DNA from: Clostridiaceae bacterium
GTDB taxonomy: Bacteria > Bacillota_A > Clostridia > Clostridiales > Clostridiaceae
Direction: 5' to 3'
Assembly (NCBI GenBank): GCA_029256485.1
Contig: JAQSXU010000040.1
Span: 1 to 26,474 of the forward strand
Length of the DNA stretch: 26,474 bases
A program made the translations under genes and the position numbers. Within the stretch, counting starts at the first letter, position 1; each line of letters starts with the position of its first letter. This document shows, piece after piece, positions 6,586-13,880 of the stretch. Under the pieces are notes generated by a model. It searched no databases and had not been told where the DNA came from. It saw only the letters and a program-made list of their open reading frames with translations.

Positions 6586-6604
6586 TTTCACTACTGTAGT
6601 GAAA
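6586..6604 (-). promoter_or_regulatory. Perfect 8-bp hairpin between two small genes
   Basis: TTTCACTA and TAGTGAAA flank a 3-nt loop. It lies between the stop of the 106-aa gene and the GGAGGTG site of the TGA-interrupted gene. It has no T-run and is nearly a perfect 19-nt palindrome, so a protein-binding site is also possible. Confidence 0.45.
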
Positions 6605-6622
6605 CCTAATCAAAATCACATC

Positions 6623-6943
6623 TTAATTAATTATTTCACTTTCAACATCAGCTTCTCCATCAGTGATAATATTAATATTTACACTCTCATTAATAACATC
6701 CTTATTATCACCCCACACAAAAGGTTTATTTCCATTAATCATAGGAACACCAAACCCTTCAATAAACTCTCCATCTTCATAATCAGTCTTTCTTAATGAC
6801 AATTGTTCTGCTAACTCTCGTAGATCATCGATATCACAAAAACATTCTGACCAGTTCTTTAGTTCTTCTTCAGTCCATACTCTCTCATCTAATTCAACTT
6901 CGTACTCATAAACTTTTGTAACAGTACATTTAAATTTTTTCAT
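6623..6943 (-). CDS. Small acidic phage protein, 106 aa
   Basis: Begins MKKFKCTVTKVYEYEVELDE, a beta-rich start, then VWTEEELKNWSECFCDIDDLRELAEQL, the recognisable pattern of a small protein family widespread in Firmicutes phages (strand pair, W-E-x-E-x-x-W, then a D-L-x-x-L-A helix). Strongly acidic, no membrane segment or catalytic motif. AGGAGA precedes the ATG. Function unknown. It is the first of the small genes after the 64-aa protein and is in the same direction. Confidence 0.8.
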   Translation of the reverse strand: MKKFKCTVTKVYEYEVELDERVWTEEELKNWSECFCDIDDLRELAEQLSLRKTDYEDGEFIEGFGVPMINGNKPFVWGDNKDVINESVNINIITDGEADVESEIIN

Positions 6944-6989
6944 TGTAATCTCCTTTCACAATCCTGATAAAAACATTGTTTCATATGCT

Positions 6990-7184
6990 CTATATTTCTT
7001 CATCATCATTAACGTCTTTATCTAGCCATTTCCGAATAATATCTCTCCCACTATGATGTTTACAACCCCAATTACATCCTGCTTTTGCATCTTTACATAA
7101 TTCATTACAATCTGGTCTGTATAGTGTAATAAAAGCTGCCATCTGATCTTCGTTTAAATTTTTTACCCATTCAAAATTAGTCAT
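6990..7184 (-). CDS. Small Cys-rich protein, 64 aa
   Basis: MTNFEWVKNLNEDQMAAFI, a short N-terminal helix, is followed by four Cys at about residues 26, 30, 37 and 41 (C-x3-C-x6-C-x3-C) and ends with IIRKWLDKD. This is the layout of small phage proteins of the MTNFEWIKxM type with a probable zinc knuckle near the C-terminus. AAAGGA precedes the start. Function unknown; zinc binding is inferred from Cys spacing. Confidence 0.8.
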   Translation of the reverse strand: MTNFEWVKNLNEDQMAAFITLYRPDCNELCKDAKAGCNWGCKHHSGRDIIRKWLDKDVNDDEEI

Positions 7185-7224
7185 TTAACATTCCTTTCTA
7201 TTAGAATCAAAGAGTTATTTTGTA

Positions 7225-7680
7225 CTAACTTATTTCACATTTGTAATTCCAAACCTTACGATAACAATTGCCATTAGAAATTTCTCCTTCGTATTTTCTG
7301 ATCTGCTTATGAGAATATTTCTTATAAAACCGCTTTGTTCTCCATGAAAAATTGTTTTGGATTAATCTGCTATTATGTTCATAGTATGGAATCATCCATA
7401 TTCTTTTTGTAAATGAATAAATGTCAGATATCTTCTTATTGTGTTTTTCTCGTCTTGAACGCTTACTAGATTGTTTTTTATTTGCTTTACTGTGTGTAAT
7501 ATCTTCTTCAAATGCTTCATCACAAAATCCATACCAACCGCATTTTGAACCTATTTTATCACACCAGATTGAATACGCTATTTCGTTGTAATCTGGCTCT
7601 TCTCCCATATTTTCATACAAATCTAACCGATGATTATAACAATCTTTCCCTAGTGGACAAGTAAAACAGTTACATTTCAT
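7225..7680 (-). CDS. Cys-rich then basic phage protein, 151 aa
   Basis: The ATG at 7680 is used because GAGGTG lies 6 nt upstream; a GTG at 7689 is part of that site. The N-terminus holds C-x-C-x2-C (CNCFTC) and further Cys at about residues 13, 40, 46 and 53, suggesting a zinc-binding module. The middle (SKANKKQSSKRSRREKHNKK) is very basic. The C-terminal half is rich in Tyr, Arg and Lys (RFYKKYSHKQIRKYEGEISNGNCYRKVW). The architecture suits a nucleic-acid-binding protein; similar C-termini recur in Firmicutes phage hypotheticals. Its isoelectric character contrasts with its mostly acidic neighbours. No named family assigned. Confidence 0.8.
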   Translation of the reverse strand: MKCNCFTCPLGKDCYNHRLDLYENMGEEPDYNEIAYSIWCDKIGSKCGWYGFCDEAFEEDITHSKANKKQSSKRSRREKHNKKISDIYSFTKRIWMIPYYEHNSRLIQNNFSWRTKRFYKKYSHKQIRKYEGEISNGNCYRKVWNYKCEIS

Positions 7681-7723
7681 ATGTGTCACCTCATTTCAAA
7701 GTTCCAAACAATATCTGATTTGA

Positions 7724-7927
7724 TTATCTTCTTACAAATTTAAAGCACCACGCTTCGTCACTTATGAATCTCAACTCTCCATCTTCATTAATATAAAACA
7801 TTTCAATAAATTGTATTTTATCAGATTTTGAAAAATCTTCGTTGCCTTTAAATATTGGTGTAATTGTCAGTGGATTATAAACAACATCCTTATAAATTAC
7901 CTTATATTCTTCTACATTAATACCCAT
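7724..7927 (-). CDS. Hypothetical phage protein, 67 aa
   Basis: Starts MGINVEEYKVIYKDVVYNPL with AAGGTGAG upstream. Predicted by eye to be mostly beta-strand, with a central IQFIEMFYINEDGELRFI segment and a Trp-Cys-Phe C-terminus. Members of this VIYKDVxYxxL...IEMxYINEDGEL type occur as small proteins in Firmicutes phages. No catalytic or metal-binding pattern and no membrane segment. Function unknown. Confidence 0.75.
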   Translation of the reverse strand: MGINVEEYKVIYKDVVYNPLTITPIFKGNEDFSKSDKIQFIEMFYINEDGELRFISDEAWCFKFVRR

Positions 7928-7966
7928 ATACTCACCTTCTTTCTAAGTCTTAATAAAAACCTGATT

Positions 7967-8326
7967 CTATTGTGTCTTTAAGCCTATCTTAAAATTTGAT
8001 GCGCTTTCATACATGTCATAAACTTCTTTACTTATCCTTCTTTTAATCTGTGGTAGAAAATTGTCAATTTGTTTTCCGATAATGTCATCTGTTTTAATAC
8101 CTATTTTAGTAAATTCATCTTTCCAAGCTCTGCCAATTCCAGCAACGTCTAAACCAACTTCTTCAATTTGATAATAACCAATAATAACATTTTCATCATC
8201 TTCAATCGGAATCATTATTCTTCTAAAAATTGCATCAGCACAATCTTCAATATTACCTCTGATATGTGTTACATTTAAATCTTTCCACAACACACATCCT
8301 CCTCTTTCTGGATCAATAACTATCAT
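7967..8326 (-). CDS. Hypothetical phage protein, 119 aa
   Basis: The ATG at 8326 is chosen because AAAGGAG lies 7 nt upstream; a longer frame starts 24 nt earlier without a site. Begins MIVIDPERGGCVLWKDLNVT. The middle RIMIPIEDDENVIIGYYQIEEVGLDVAGIGRAWKDE looks like an alternating strand/helix fold, and the C-terminus is helical and basic. No diagnostic motif. Neighbours are equally uncharacterised small genes downstream of ligA in the same direction. Confidence 0.8.
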   Translation of the reverse strand: MIVIDPERGGCVLWKDLNVTHIRGNIEDCADAIFRRIMIPIEDDENVIIGYYQIEEVGLDVAGIGRAWKDEFTKIGIKTDDIIGKQIDNFLPQIKRRISKEVYDMYESASNFKIGLKTQ

Positions 8327-8355
8327 ATTTATTCTCCTTTCTAAACCCAATAAAG

Positions 8356-8535
8356 CTATAATTTGATGTTAATGTATCCACTTAAATCAGATATTACATT
8401 CTTTTTGTCACATACTGTTTTTACACTTTCTTCGTTATAATATCCTGAGCTTACAATCGTGTCATTTTTCTTCGTGTCTATAACATAATGAAGTCCGTCT
8501 ATACACTTAACTTTATATCTATCCGTTTTAATCAC
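8356..8535 (-). CDS. Small protein of about 55-59 aa with no normal start codon
   Basis: An open frame runs to a TAG at 8358..8356 and encodes a coherent small protein (KTDRYKVKCIDGLHYVIDTK, then KKNDTIVSSGYY and SGYINIKL). The only conventional start, GTG at 8535, lies inside the GAGGTG ribosome binding site. At the expected distance, 6 nt downstream, the codon is ACG (8526..8524) rather than ATG. In the gene at 7680 the same GAGGTG plus 6 nt leads to a normal ATG. So this is either initiation on ACG or GTG, or a lost start. It fills an otherwise empty gap between two same-direction genes, supporting that it is or was a gene. Confidence 0.55.
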   Translation of the reverse strand: MIKTDRYKVKCIDGLHYVIDTKKNDTIVSSGYYNEESVKTVCDKKNVISDLSGYINIKL

Positions 8536-8572
8536 CTCATTTCTTAAACAAATCGTCGTTTGTTAGCTCTTT

Positions 8573-8851
8573 CTAATAACTGATATCTAATGCAAAGTAT
8601 TCTCTTGGTTCAATAGAAAAAATATCTACTCCTCTGTATACATTATCAATCGTAAATTTATGATACTCTAAGGCATCAACAAAATCTTTTGCAACCACAT
8701 CTGGAATAGTTATTACTACTTTTGATGTTTTATTTTTTATAGATTGTTGTAATTTTTCTTCAAACTGTTCTAAATATGTTTCCAATAGTGGTTTATTATT
8801 TATGCCGAGTAAATCATTTAATTGTTTTCTTGCGTCTTTTGCACTTGTCAT
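8573..8851 (-). CDS. Hypothetical phage protein, 92 aa
   Basis: The ATG at 8851 has AAAGGAG 7 nt upstream; a longer frame from 8875 has none. Begins MTSAKDARKQLNDLLGINNK, a helical segment, followed by ETYLEQFEEKLQQSIKNKTS and a beta-strand stretch KVVITIPDVVAK. The helix-then-IP-strand layout, with a DNVYRGVDIFSIEP C-terminus, is seen in small phage proteins of unknown role. No metal or catalytic motif. Confidence 0.75.
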   Translation of the reverse strand: MTSAKDARKQLNDLLGINNKPLLETYLEQFEEKLQQSIKNKTSKVVITIPDVVAKDFVDALEYHKFTIDNVYRGVDIFSIEPREYFALDISY

Positions 8852-8892
8852 TAAATTTCTCCTTTCTAAAAGCACTCCAAAGTATTAACTTA

Positions 8893-9453
8893 TTAGCTTT
8901 CTCCTGCATAGTCTCCATAATATTTTTCACGTAAAATCTCAGCACATATACCAGCGTCATCTACATTTTTAAACTTAGCTAATTCCACATGCTTTCCATC
9001 AACTCTCATAGTTACTACCCACCATTTACCATTTTGACTTACATTTCTATATCCTGACTTATTGGTTATATTCTTTGATTTTCTGTTTCTTAAATTTTCT
9101 TCATACTTAGAAATCCTTAAATTTGATTTTCTATTATTCAGTCCATCATGGTCAATGTGATCTACTTGAATTCCTTTAATATTATCTGGATTTCCAATAA
9201 ACCACTGCATCATCATACTTGAATATTTGTATTTTCCATTTTCACAACCCAAATAAATTCCTGCTTGTGCATACCACAAACCGTTTACTGGATTTAATAT
9301 TGCATGCCATGTAACTTTTAAGTCTATTAGCCTTTGTAGATCGTCAGTATCAATGGTCGTATAAAACGTTCTTCCATCTCTCTTTTTCATTTCTATGGTT
9401 GTTGTTTCCCCATTTATTATGTATTTGTTTCTAAATTTCTTAGGTATAGCTAT
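8893..9453 (-). CDS. HNH homing endonuclease with AP2 DNA-binding domain; start codon abnormal
   Basis: Residues near IQVDHIDHDGLNNRKSNLR form the HNH nuclease core (D-H...N...N), followed by the NLRNR segment. The C-terminal part (SGYRNVSQNGKWWVVTMRVD, then a helix ending EILREKYYGDYA) is an AP2-type DNA-binding domain. This is the usual plan of free-standing phage homing endonucleases. The first ATG (9390) would cut into the N-terminal strand module; the frame stays open 21 codons upstream (IAIPKKFRNKYIINGETTTI), and those residues match the normal start of the family (xxNKYxIxGxxx). The codon at the expected start, about 10 nt after AAAGGA, is ATA (9453..9451). It lies between ligA and a small gene, a typical insertion spot beside DNA-metabolism genes. 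From 9390 the product is 165 aa. Confidence 0.85.
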   Translation of the reverse strand: MAIPKKFRNKYIINGETTTIEMKKRDGRTFYTTIDTDDLQRLIDLKVTWHAILNPVNGLWYAQAGIYLGCENGKYKYSSMMMQWFIGNPDNIKGIQVDHIDHDGLNNRKSNLRISKYEENLRNRKSKNITNKSGYRNVSQNGKWWVVTMRVDGKHVELAKFKNVDDAGICAEILREKYYGDYAGES

Positions 9454-9484
9454 AAATCATCATTCCTTTCGTTTAATATTATTA

Positions 9485-11437
9485 TTACTTAATCATCTCT
9501 AAAAACTCATCTTCAGTAATAATCTTAATTCCCAACTCTTGTGCTTTCTTATTTTTACCAGACGTTGATGTATTATCGTTATTTATAAGGTATGATGTAC
9601 TCTTACTGACACTTCCTGCAACTTTACCATTTCTACTTTCAATATCCGCTTTTAATTCCTCACGATTCTTATAACGATTAACTGATCCTGTAATTACAAA
9701 TGTCATACCGTCCAACGATTTACTATTCTGTGTATTATTATTTGCTTTATCTTCTATTACAAAATTCATTATAGTAGCAAGACTTCTGTATATCTCATAA
9801 TTATTTCTAAACCAGTTTGCAATAGATTCATGCATTGTACCACCAAAGTCGTCAAGGTTAGTAAAATCAAAGTCTTCATTAATCAATCTATAGAAATTAA
9901 TTGTATCTCCTTTACAATACTTACTGATTGTTTTGCTTGCTGTTTTACCGATTAGTGGGATACTTAAACTATAAATGAAATTTTCTAGCTTCACATGCTT
10001 ACTTTCTTCAATTGCAGCTAATAATTTATCACCAGACTTTACACCAAAACCATCTAATGTAATCATTTTATTTCTATGTTGTTTCAGATTATAAATGTCT
10101 ACCAACTCATTAAGCCATCCTAATTCAACAAATTTTTCAATAGTGGCTTCTGACATCCCATCAATGTTCATCGCATATTTACTTACGAAATGGGTTAATC
10201 TACTAATCAACTTGGCTTTGCAATTTGGATTAGTACAATATAAGAATTTTGATCCATTGTCATTTTTTACTTCTATATCACTACCACACTCAGGACATTT
10301 ATCTGGAATCTTAAATGTATTGCTTTTAGTTAAATTATCATCAACTTTAGGAATAACCATATTGGCACGATAAACCGTAATCGTATCACCAATTCCTAAC
10401 TGTAAATCTTCCATATAACTGATATTATGTAATGTTGCTCTAGTTGTAATTGCACCACCCAAATCTACAGGTGAGAAAATAGCAACAGGATTAATTAAAC
10501 CAGTGCGAGAAGTATTCCATTCAATATCCACAAGTGTTGTTTCGTATGTGTCATCTTTCCACTTTCTAGCAATCATATTCAAAGGATGATGTACTGTAGT
10601 TCCTAGTGATTCGCCATAATCATAAAACTCATATTTATAAATAGTTCCGTCTACTGGATATTTATAGTTTATTGGATTAAATTTTAAATCTACATCTTCC
10701 ACATTAGCAACACCATTCTGTACGAATTCTCTTTCAGTAACCTGAAATCCTAAATCAGATAACCATCCTAATGAAACATCTGTATCAAGTTTTTCAATAT
10801 TATTATCTTGTACTAATTCAAATGCTATGAACTCTAAATATCTTTCCTTTGCTACGTTTGAATCTAATTGTCTAACACTACCAGCAGCTAAATTACGTGG
10901 ATGGCTATATGGTTCTTCTAGTGTTTCATTGATTTTATCAAAATTCTCCCACGATATTACACACTCTCCACGTACTTCTATATTAACATCTGTACGCAAT
11001 TTTAAAGGTAAATTAATACAATGTCTGATTGTATGTGTAACATCTTCTCCTGTATCTCCTCCACCCCTTGTAATGGCTTGTTTATATAAACCATTTTCAT
11101 AACGTATTACAATTGTCAATCCATCCAATTTCCACATTTCTACGCACAATTGATTTCCTACAAATCTCTTTACTTCATTAATATCTTTAGTTTTGTTAGC
11201 GGATAACATAGGCTTACTATGTTTTACTTTAGTTAATCCTTCTAGTATTTCACCTTGTACTTTCTGAGTAGGTGAATTTACCATAATGATACTTGTGCCT
11301 TTTTCTAACTGTTCAAGTCGGTCATAGAGCGCATCATAGTCTTTATCCGACATAATAGGCTTATCATACTTATAATATGCTGTTGATGCTTCGTTTAACT
11401 GTTTAATTAATGACTTCATTTCTTCTAAATTATTCAT
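9485..11437 (-). CDS. ligA: NAD-dependent DNA ligase
   Basis: 650 aa, the full bacterial-type domain set. An N-terminal Ia-like helical region (LNEASTAYYKYDKPIMSDKD) binds NMN. The adenylation domain carries the nucleophile K103 in K-L-D-G (103-106). An OB fold (about 300-370) comes next, then a four-Cys zinc finger (C381, C384, C401, C406), helix-hairpin-helix repeats (about 420-530) and a C-terminal BRCT domain (about 574-650). It seals nicks during replication and repair. Many phages use ATP ligases or short NAD ligases lacking BRCT, so a complete LigA is notable. Transcription probably starts at the promoter at 11538-11566; the start has AAGGAGA upstream. Intact. Confidence 0.96.
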   Translation of the reverse strand: MNNLEEMKSLIKQLNEASTAYYKYDKPIMSDKDYDALYDRLEQLEKGTSIIMVNSPTQKVQGEILEGLTKVKHSKPMLSANKTKDINEVKRFVGNQLCVEMWKLDGLTIVIRYENGLYKQAITRGGGDTGEDVTHTIRHCINLPLKLRTDVNIEVRGECVISWENFDKINETLEEPYSHPRNLAAGSVRQLDSNVAKERYLEFIAFELVQDNNIEKLDTDVSLGWLSDLGFQVTEREFVQNGVANVEDVDLKFNPINYKYPVDGTIYKYEFYDYGESLGTTVHHPLNMIARKWKDDTYETTLVDIEWNTSRTGLINPVAIFSPVDLGGAITTRATLHNISYMEDLQLGIGDTITVYRANMVIPKVDDNLTKSNTFKIPDKCPECGSDIEVKNDNGSKFLYCTNPNCKAKLISRLTHFVSKYAMNIDGMSEATIEKFVELGWLNELVDIYNLKQHRNKMITLDGFGVKSGDKLLAAIEESKHVKLENFIYSLSIPLIGKTASKTISKYCKGDTINFYRLINEDFDFTNLDDFGGTMHESIANWFRNNYEIYRSLATIMNFVIEDKANNNTQNSKSLDGMTFVITGSVNRYKNREELKADIESRNGKVAGSVSKSTSYLINNDNTSTSGKNKKAQELGIKIITEDEFLEMIK

Positions 11438-11461
11438 TCCATTCTCCTTTTAAATGTTTTC

Positions 11462-11475
11462 TGTTTATTATTATT
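11462..11475 (-). repeat. Leader repeat, copy upstream of ligA
   Basis: Minus-strand AATAATAATAAACA, about 16 nt before the AAAAGGAG site of ligA. Confidence 0.45.
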
Positions 11476-11491
11476 TTCAATATGTACTAAA

Positions 11492-11552
11492 AACCTGTGA
11501 TGCCATTAATCTAGCCTTATCTCTTTCGCTTGAATTAATCATATCACAGGTT
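11492..11552. promoter_or_regulatory. Interrupted dyad overlapping the ligA promoter (operator candidate)
   Basis: Left arm 11492-11510 (AACCTGTGAT, 3 nt, ATTAAT) and right arm 11534-11552 (its reverse complement, with 3 different spacer bases) are separated by 23 nt. The right arm covers the -10 box and half the spacer of the ligA promoter; the left arm lies in the early transcribed region. Only the left arm would be in a transcript from this promoter, so a DNA-level operator pair is more likely than an RNA hairpin for that transcript. Confidence 0.65.
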
Positions 11553-11566
11553 AACTATGTTGTCAA
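11538..11566 (-). promoter_or_regulatory. Consensus promoter for ligA and downstream genes
   Basis: On the minus strand TTGACA (complement of 11561-11566) and TATGAT (complement of 11538-11543) are 17 nt apart. Start of transcription would fall near 11531, about 94 nt before the ligA ATG. It is the best promoter seen on the minus strand and separates ligA from the replication block. Confidence 0.8.
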
Positions 11567-11570
11567 CATC

Positions 11571-11585
11571 TTGTTTATTATTATT
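11571..11585 (-). repeat. Leader repeat, copy after the RecD2-like gene
   Basis: Minus-strand AATAATAATAAACAA, 5 nt after the stop codon of the helicase gene and just ahead of the ligA -35 box. Confidence 0.45.
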
Positions 11586-11590
11586 TGTAA

Positions 11591-13870
11591 TTACTTTGTA
11601 TTTTCTTTTAACATGGATTGCATAAATGTCATTCTGTTAAAGTTCTCTTTATTTTTTATAGAAGTATTAACTGTTGATGCAGCACCAATATGAAAACAAC
11701 GCTCTTTCATTCTAGTGAGTCCAACATAAATTAGATTTGAATTAAGCATATATGTATGAGACTTTGGTGTCAGTAGAATAATTACCTTTGAACTACTACC
11801 TTGAGATTTATGAATTGAAATAGCGTATCCCAATCCAACACTCTGCAAATCTTCTCTTGAATAACTAACCTTCACACCATCAAAGTCAATTATCATTTCA
11901 AATCTATTTATGCTTAATACAATTCCGCACTCTCCATTTGCAATAAACGTAGTATTTAAATTCTCGTCATCAATACAGAAATCATCGTCAATATATACTT
12001 TTGCTTTATAATTATTCTGTTTCTGTATAATCAAATCACCAACATAGTAAGTTGTTTCACCATATTTAAGAAATGTGTCTGATCCAAAATTTTTATTAGC
12101 TATCTTCTGAAGGTGGTTGTTTAATACAACTGTACCATATTCTCCTTTGTTATATGCTGTTAACACCTGTATATCTTCTACTTTGTAATTCTGTGATAAT
12201 AATTTTTCATATAATGCAAGAACGTTTTTAACTGATTGCTTGTCATCTACATTAATAAAAGCATAGTCTTTATTATCTCCAAAGTATGTACACTGACTTA
12301 AACTGTCAGACAGATATTTCTTACAATTCCTAACATCTGTAGCAACCGTCATTAATCCACCTTTACCATATCTAAAGATTTTAGTTAATGACGTAGTTGG
12401 TATAACTTTAGATTGCATAAAGTCGTGCAATAGATTACCACAAGCAACTGAAGGTATCTGAGCAGAATCACCAACCATTAACAACTTAGTTCTATTAAAA
12501 TCTATTGCATCGATTACATGTTTGAATAAAAATATATCTGTCATTGAAAACTCATCAATAACCACAACATCACTATCGAGTTTATTATTCATACAATATG
12601 TCCATGTGTTAGGTGGAATATAAGCTAAACCTCTATGAATAGTTGATGTTTCTCTCTTGCAATATTCCTTTAATACTTTTGCTGCTTTACCTGTCGGAGA
12701 TAATAACACATACGATTTATTATTATCATCTAACATCTGAATTATTGCTTGTGTACATGAACTCTTACCACTACCACCAAACCCGTTCAATATGCTTATA
12801 TTGTATTTACATAAATAATTAATTGATTGTAGCTGTTCGTCTGTAAGTGAAAATTCACTTGAATTTCTGTATTTCTCTACATTAATATTCCATTCGTTTT
12901 TAACAGATAATCCATATGAAATATTCTTTGCTATATATAATTCAGTATTATATGTTTCTTTTAATGCAACATTTCTACTGCTCTTATCATAATATATACT
13001 TTCTTCTTTTACTGCATCTATGAAATGATAAGCACAAGCTGGCACTAGTTTATCACATTGGTTTTTTAAATCTACTAGATCCATTTTAGTATGACCGTTG
13101 TTTTCGTTTTCTTCTAATAAGAATAAGATACATGATAAACATCTTTGCTTGCTTGTCTTTAAATCAGAATTAAAATCTATAATAGGTTTTAACCCTTTTG
13201 AAACATTTTCTATAGAAGCCTTTTCTATTTCCAATAGTAATCCATCAGCTTTTTTAAATCCAATGCCTGAGATTACACACAGGCATTTATAAGGATTATT
13301 CTTCATTTCATATCTAATTTTTTCTGTAGATGGATATTTATCATACAACTTTTTAACCATATTTAGACTAAGTAATCCTTGAAACTCTGATACCAGCTCT
13401 ACTAATGCAAAGTTCTCAACAATCTTTTCTTTGATACGCTCAAACGTATACTCTTTAATTCCTTTAGTTAATGATAAATCAATGTCTTCTAGTCTATTAT
13501 TAATTACTCTATCCACTATATCAGGATAAACTTTAAATAATGTATCTGCTTGCATTGGAGTTAATATTTCTTGTAAGAACAACTGCATATCAAGAGAGGT
13601 GTTTGGTCTGTCTCGTTTAATATTATTTACTTTATATCCATAACCATTCTTAGTTATTTCTTCTGTTGCTTTTACTGAATACAAAATTCCTTCTCCAAGT
13701 TGATGTAGATTGCCACTTATAACTGCTGTTCCATATTTAGTAAACTTAATAAAATTATATTTATCTTTATCTACATCCACTGCATACACTCTATAATCTT
13801 CTGTATCATAAATACATCTAACTACTCTACACTGAAACTCAAATTCTTTTGTTCCGTTATCACTCACCAA
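11591..13870 (-). CDS. RecD2-like SF1B DNA helicase
   Basis: About 758 aa. An N-terminal OB-like region (FEFQCRVVRCIYDTEDYRVY) is followed by helix-hairpin-helix around residues 196-213 (CVISGIGFKKADG). The helicase core has Walker A GFGGSGKSS (363-371), motif Ia SPTGKAAKVL (391-400), Walker B VVVIDE (435-440), motif III VGDSAQIPSV, and C-terminal YAISIHKSQGSSS and YVGLTRMKERC (motifs V-VI). The plan is that of RecD2/TraA-type 5'-3' helicases acting without RecBC in repair, recombination or replication. Start: TTG at 13870 or GTG at 13867; the latter is better placed, 7 nt after GAGGTG. It begins 10 nt after the polymerase stop, in the same operon. Confidence 0.93.
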   Translation of the reverse strand: MVSDNGTKEFEFQCRVVRCIYDTEDYRVYAVDVDKDKYNFIKFTKYGTAVISGNLHQLGEGILYSVKATEEITKNGYGYKVNNIKRDRPNTSLDMQLFLQEILTPMQADTLFKVYPDIVDRVINNRLEDIDLSLTKGIKEYTFERIKEKIVENFALVELVSEFQGLLSLNMVKKLYDKYPSTEKIRYEMKNNPYKCLCVISGIGFKKADGLLLEIEKASIENVSKGLKPIIDFNSDLKTSKQRCLSCILFLLEENENNGHTKMDLVDLKNQCDKLVPACAYHFIDAVKEESIYYDKSSRNVALKETYNTELYIAKNISYGLSVKNEWNINVEKYRNSSEFSLTDEQLQSINYLCKYNISILNGFGGSGKSSCTQAIIQMLDDNNKSYVLLSPTGKAAKVLKEYCKRETSTIHRGLAYIPPNTWTYCMNNKLDSDVVVIDEFSMTDIFLFKHVIDAIDFNRTKLLMVGDSAQIPSVACGNLLHDFMQSKVIPTTSLTKIFRYGKGGLMTVATDVRNCKKYLSDSLSQCTYFGDNKDYAFINVDDKQSVKNVLALYEKLLSQNYKVEDIQVLTAYNKGEYGTVVLNNHLQKIANKNFGSDTFLKYGETTYYVGDLIIQKQNNYKAKVYIDDDFCIDDENLNTTFIANGECGIVLSINRFEMIIDFDGVKVSYSREDLQSVGLGYAISIHKSQGSSSKVIILLTPKSHTYMLNSNLIYVGLTRMKERCFHIGAASTVNTSIKNKENFNRMTFMQSMLKENTK

Positions 13871-13880
13871 ATCACCTCAC

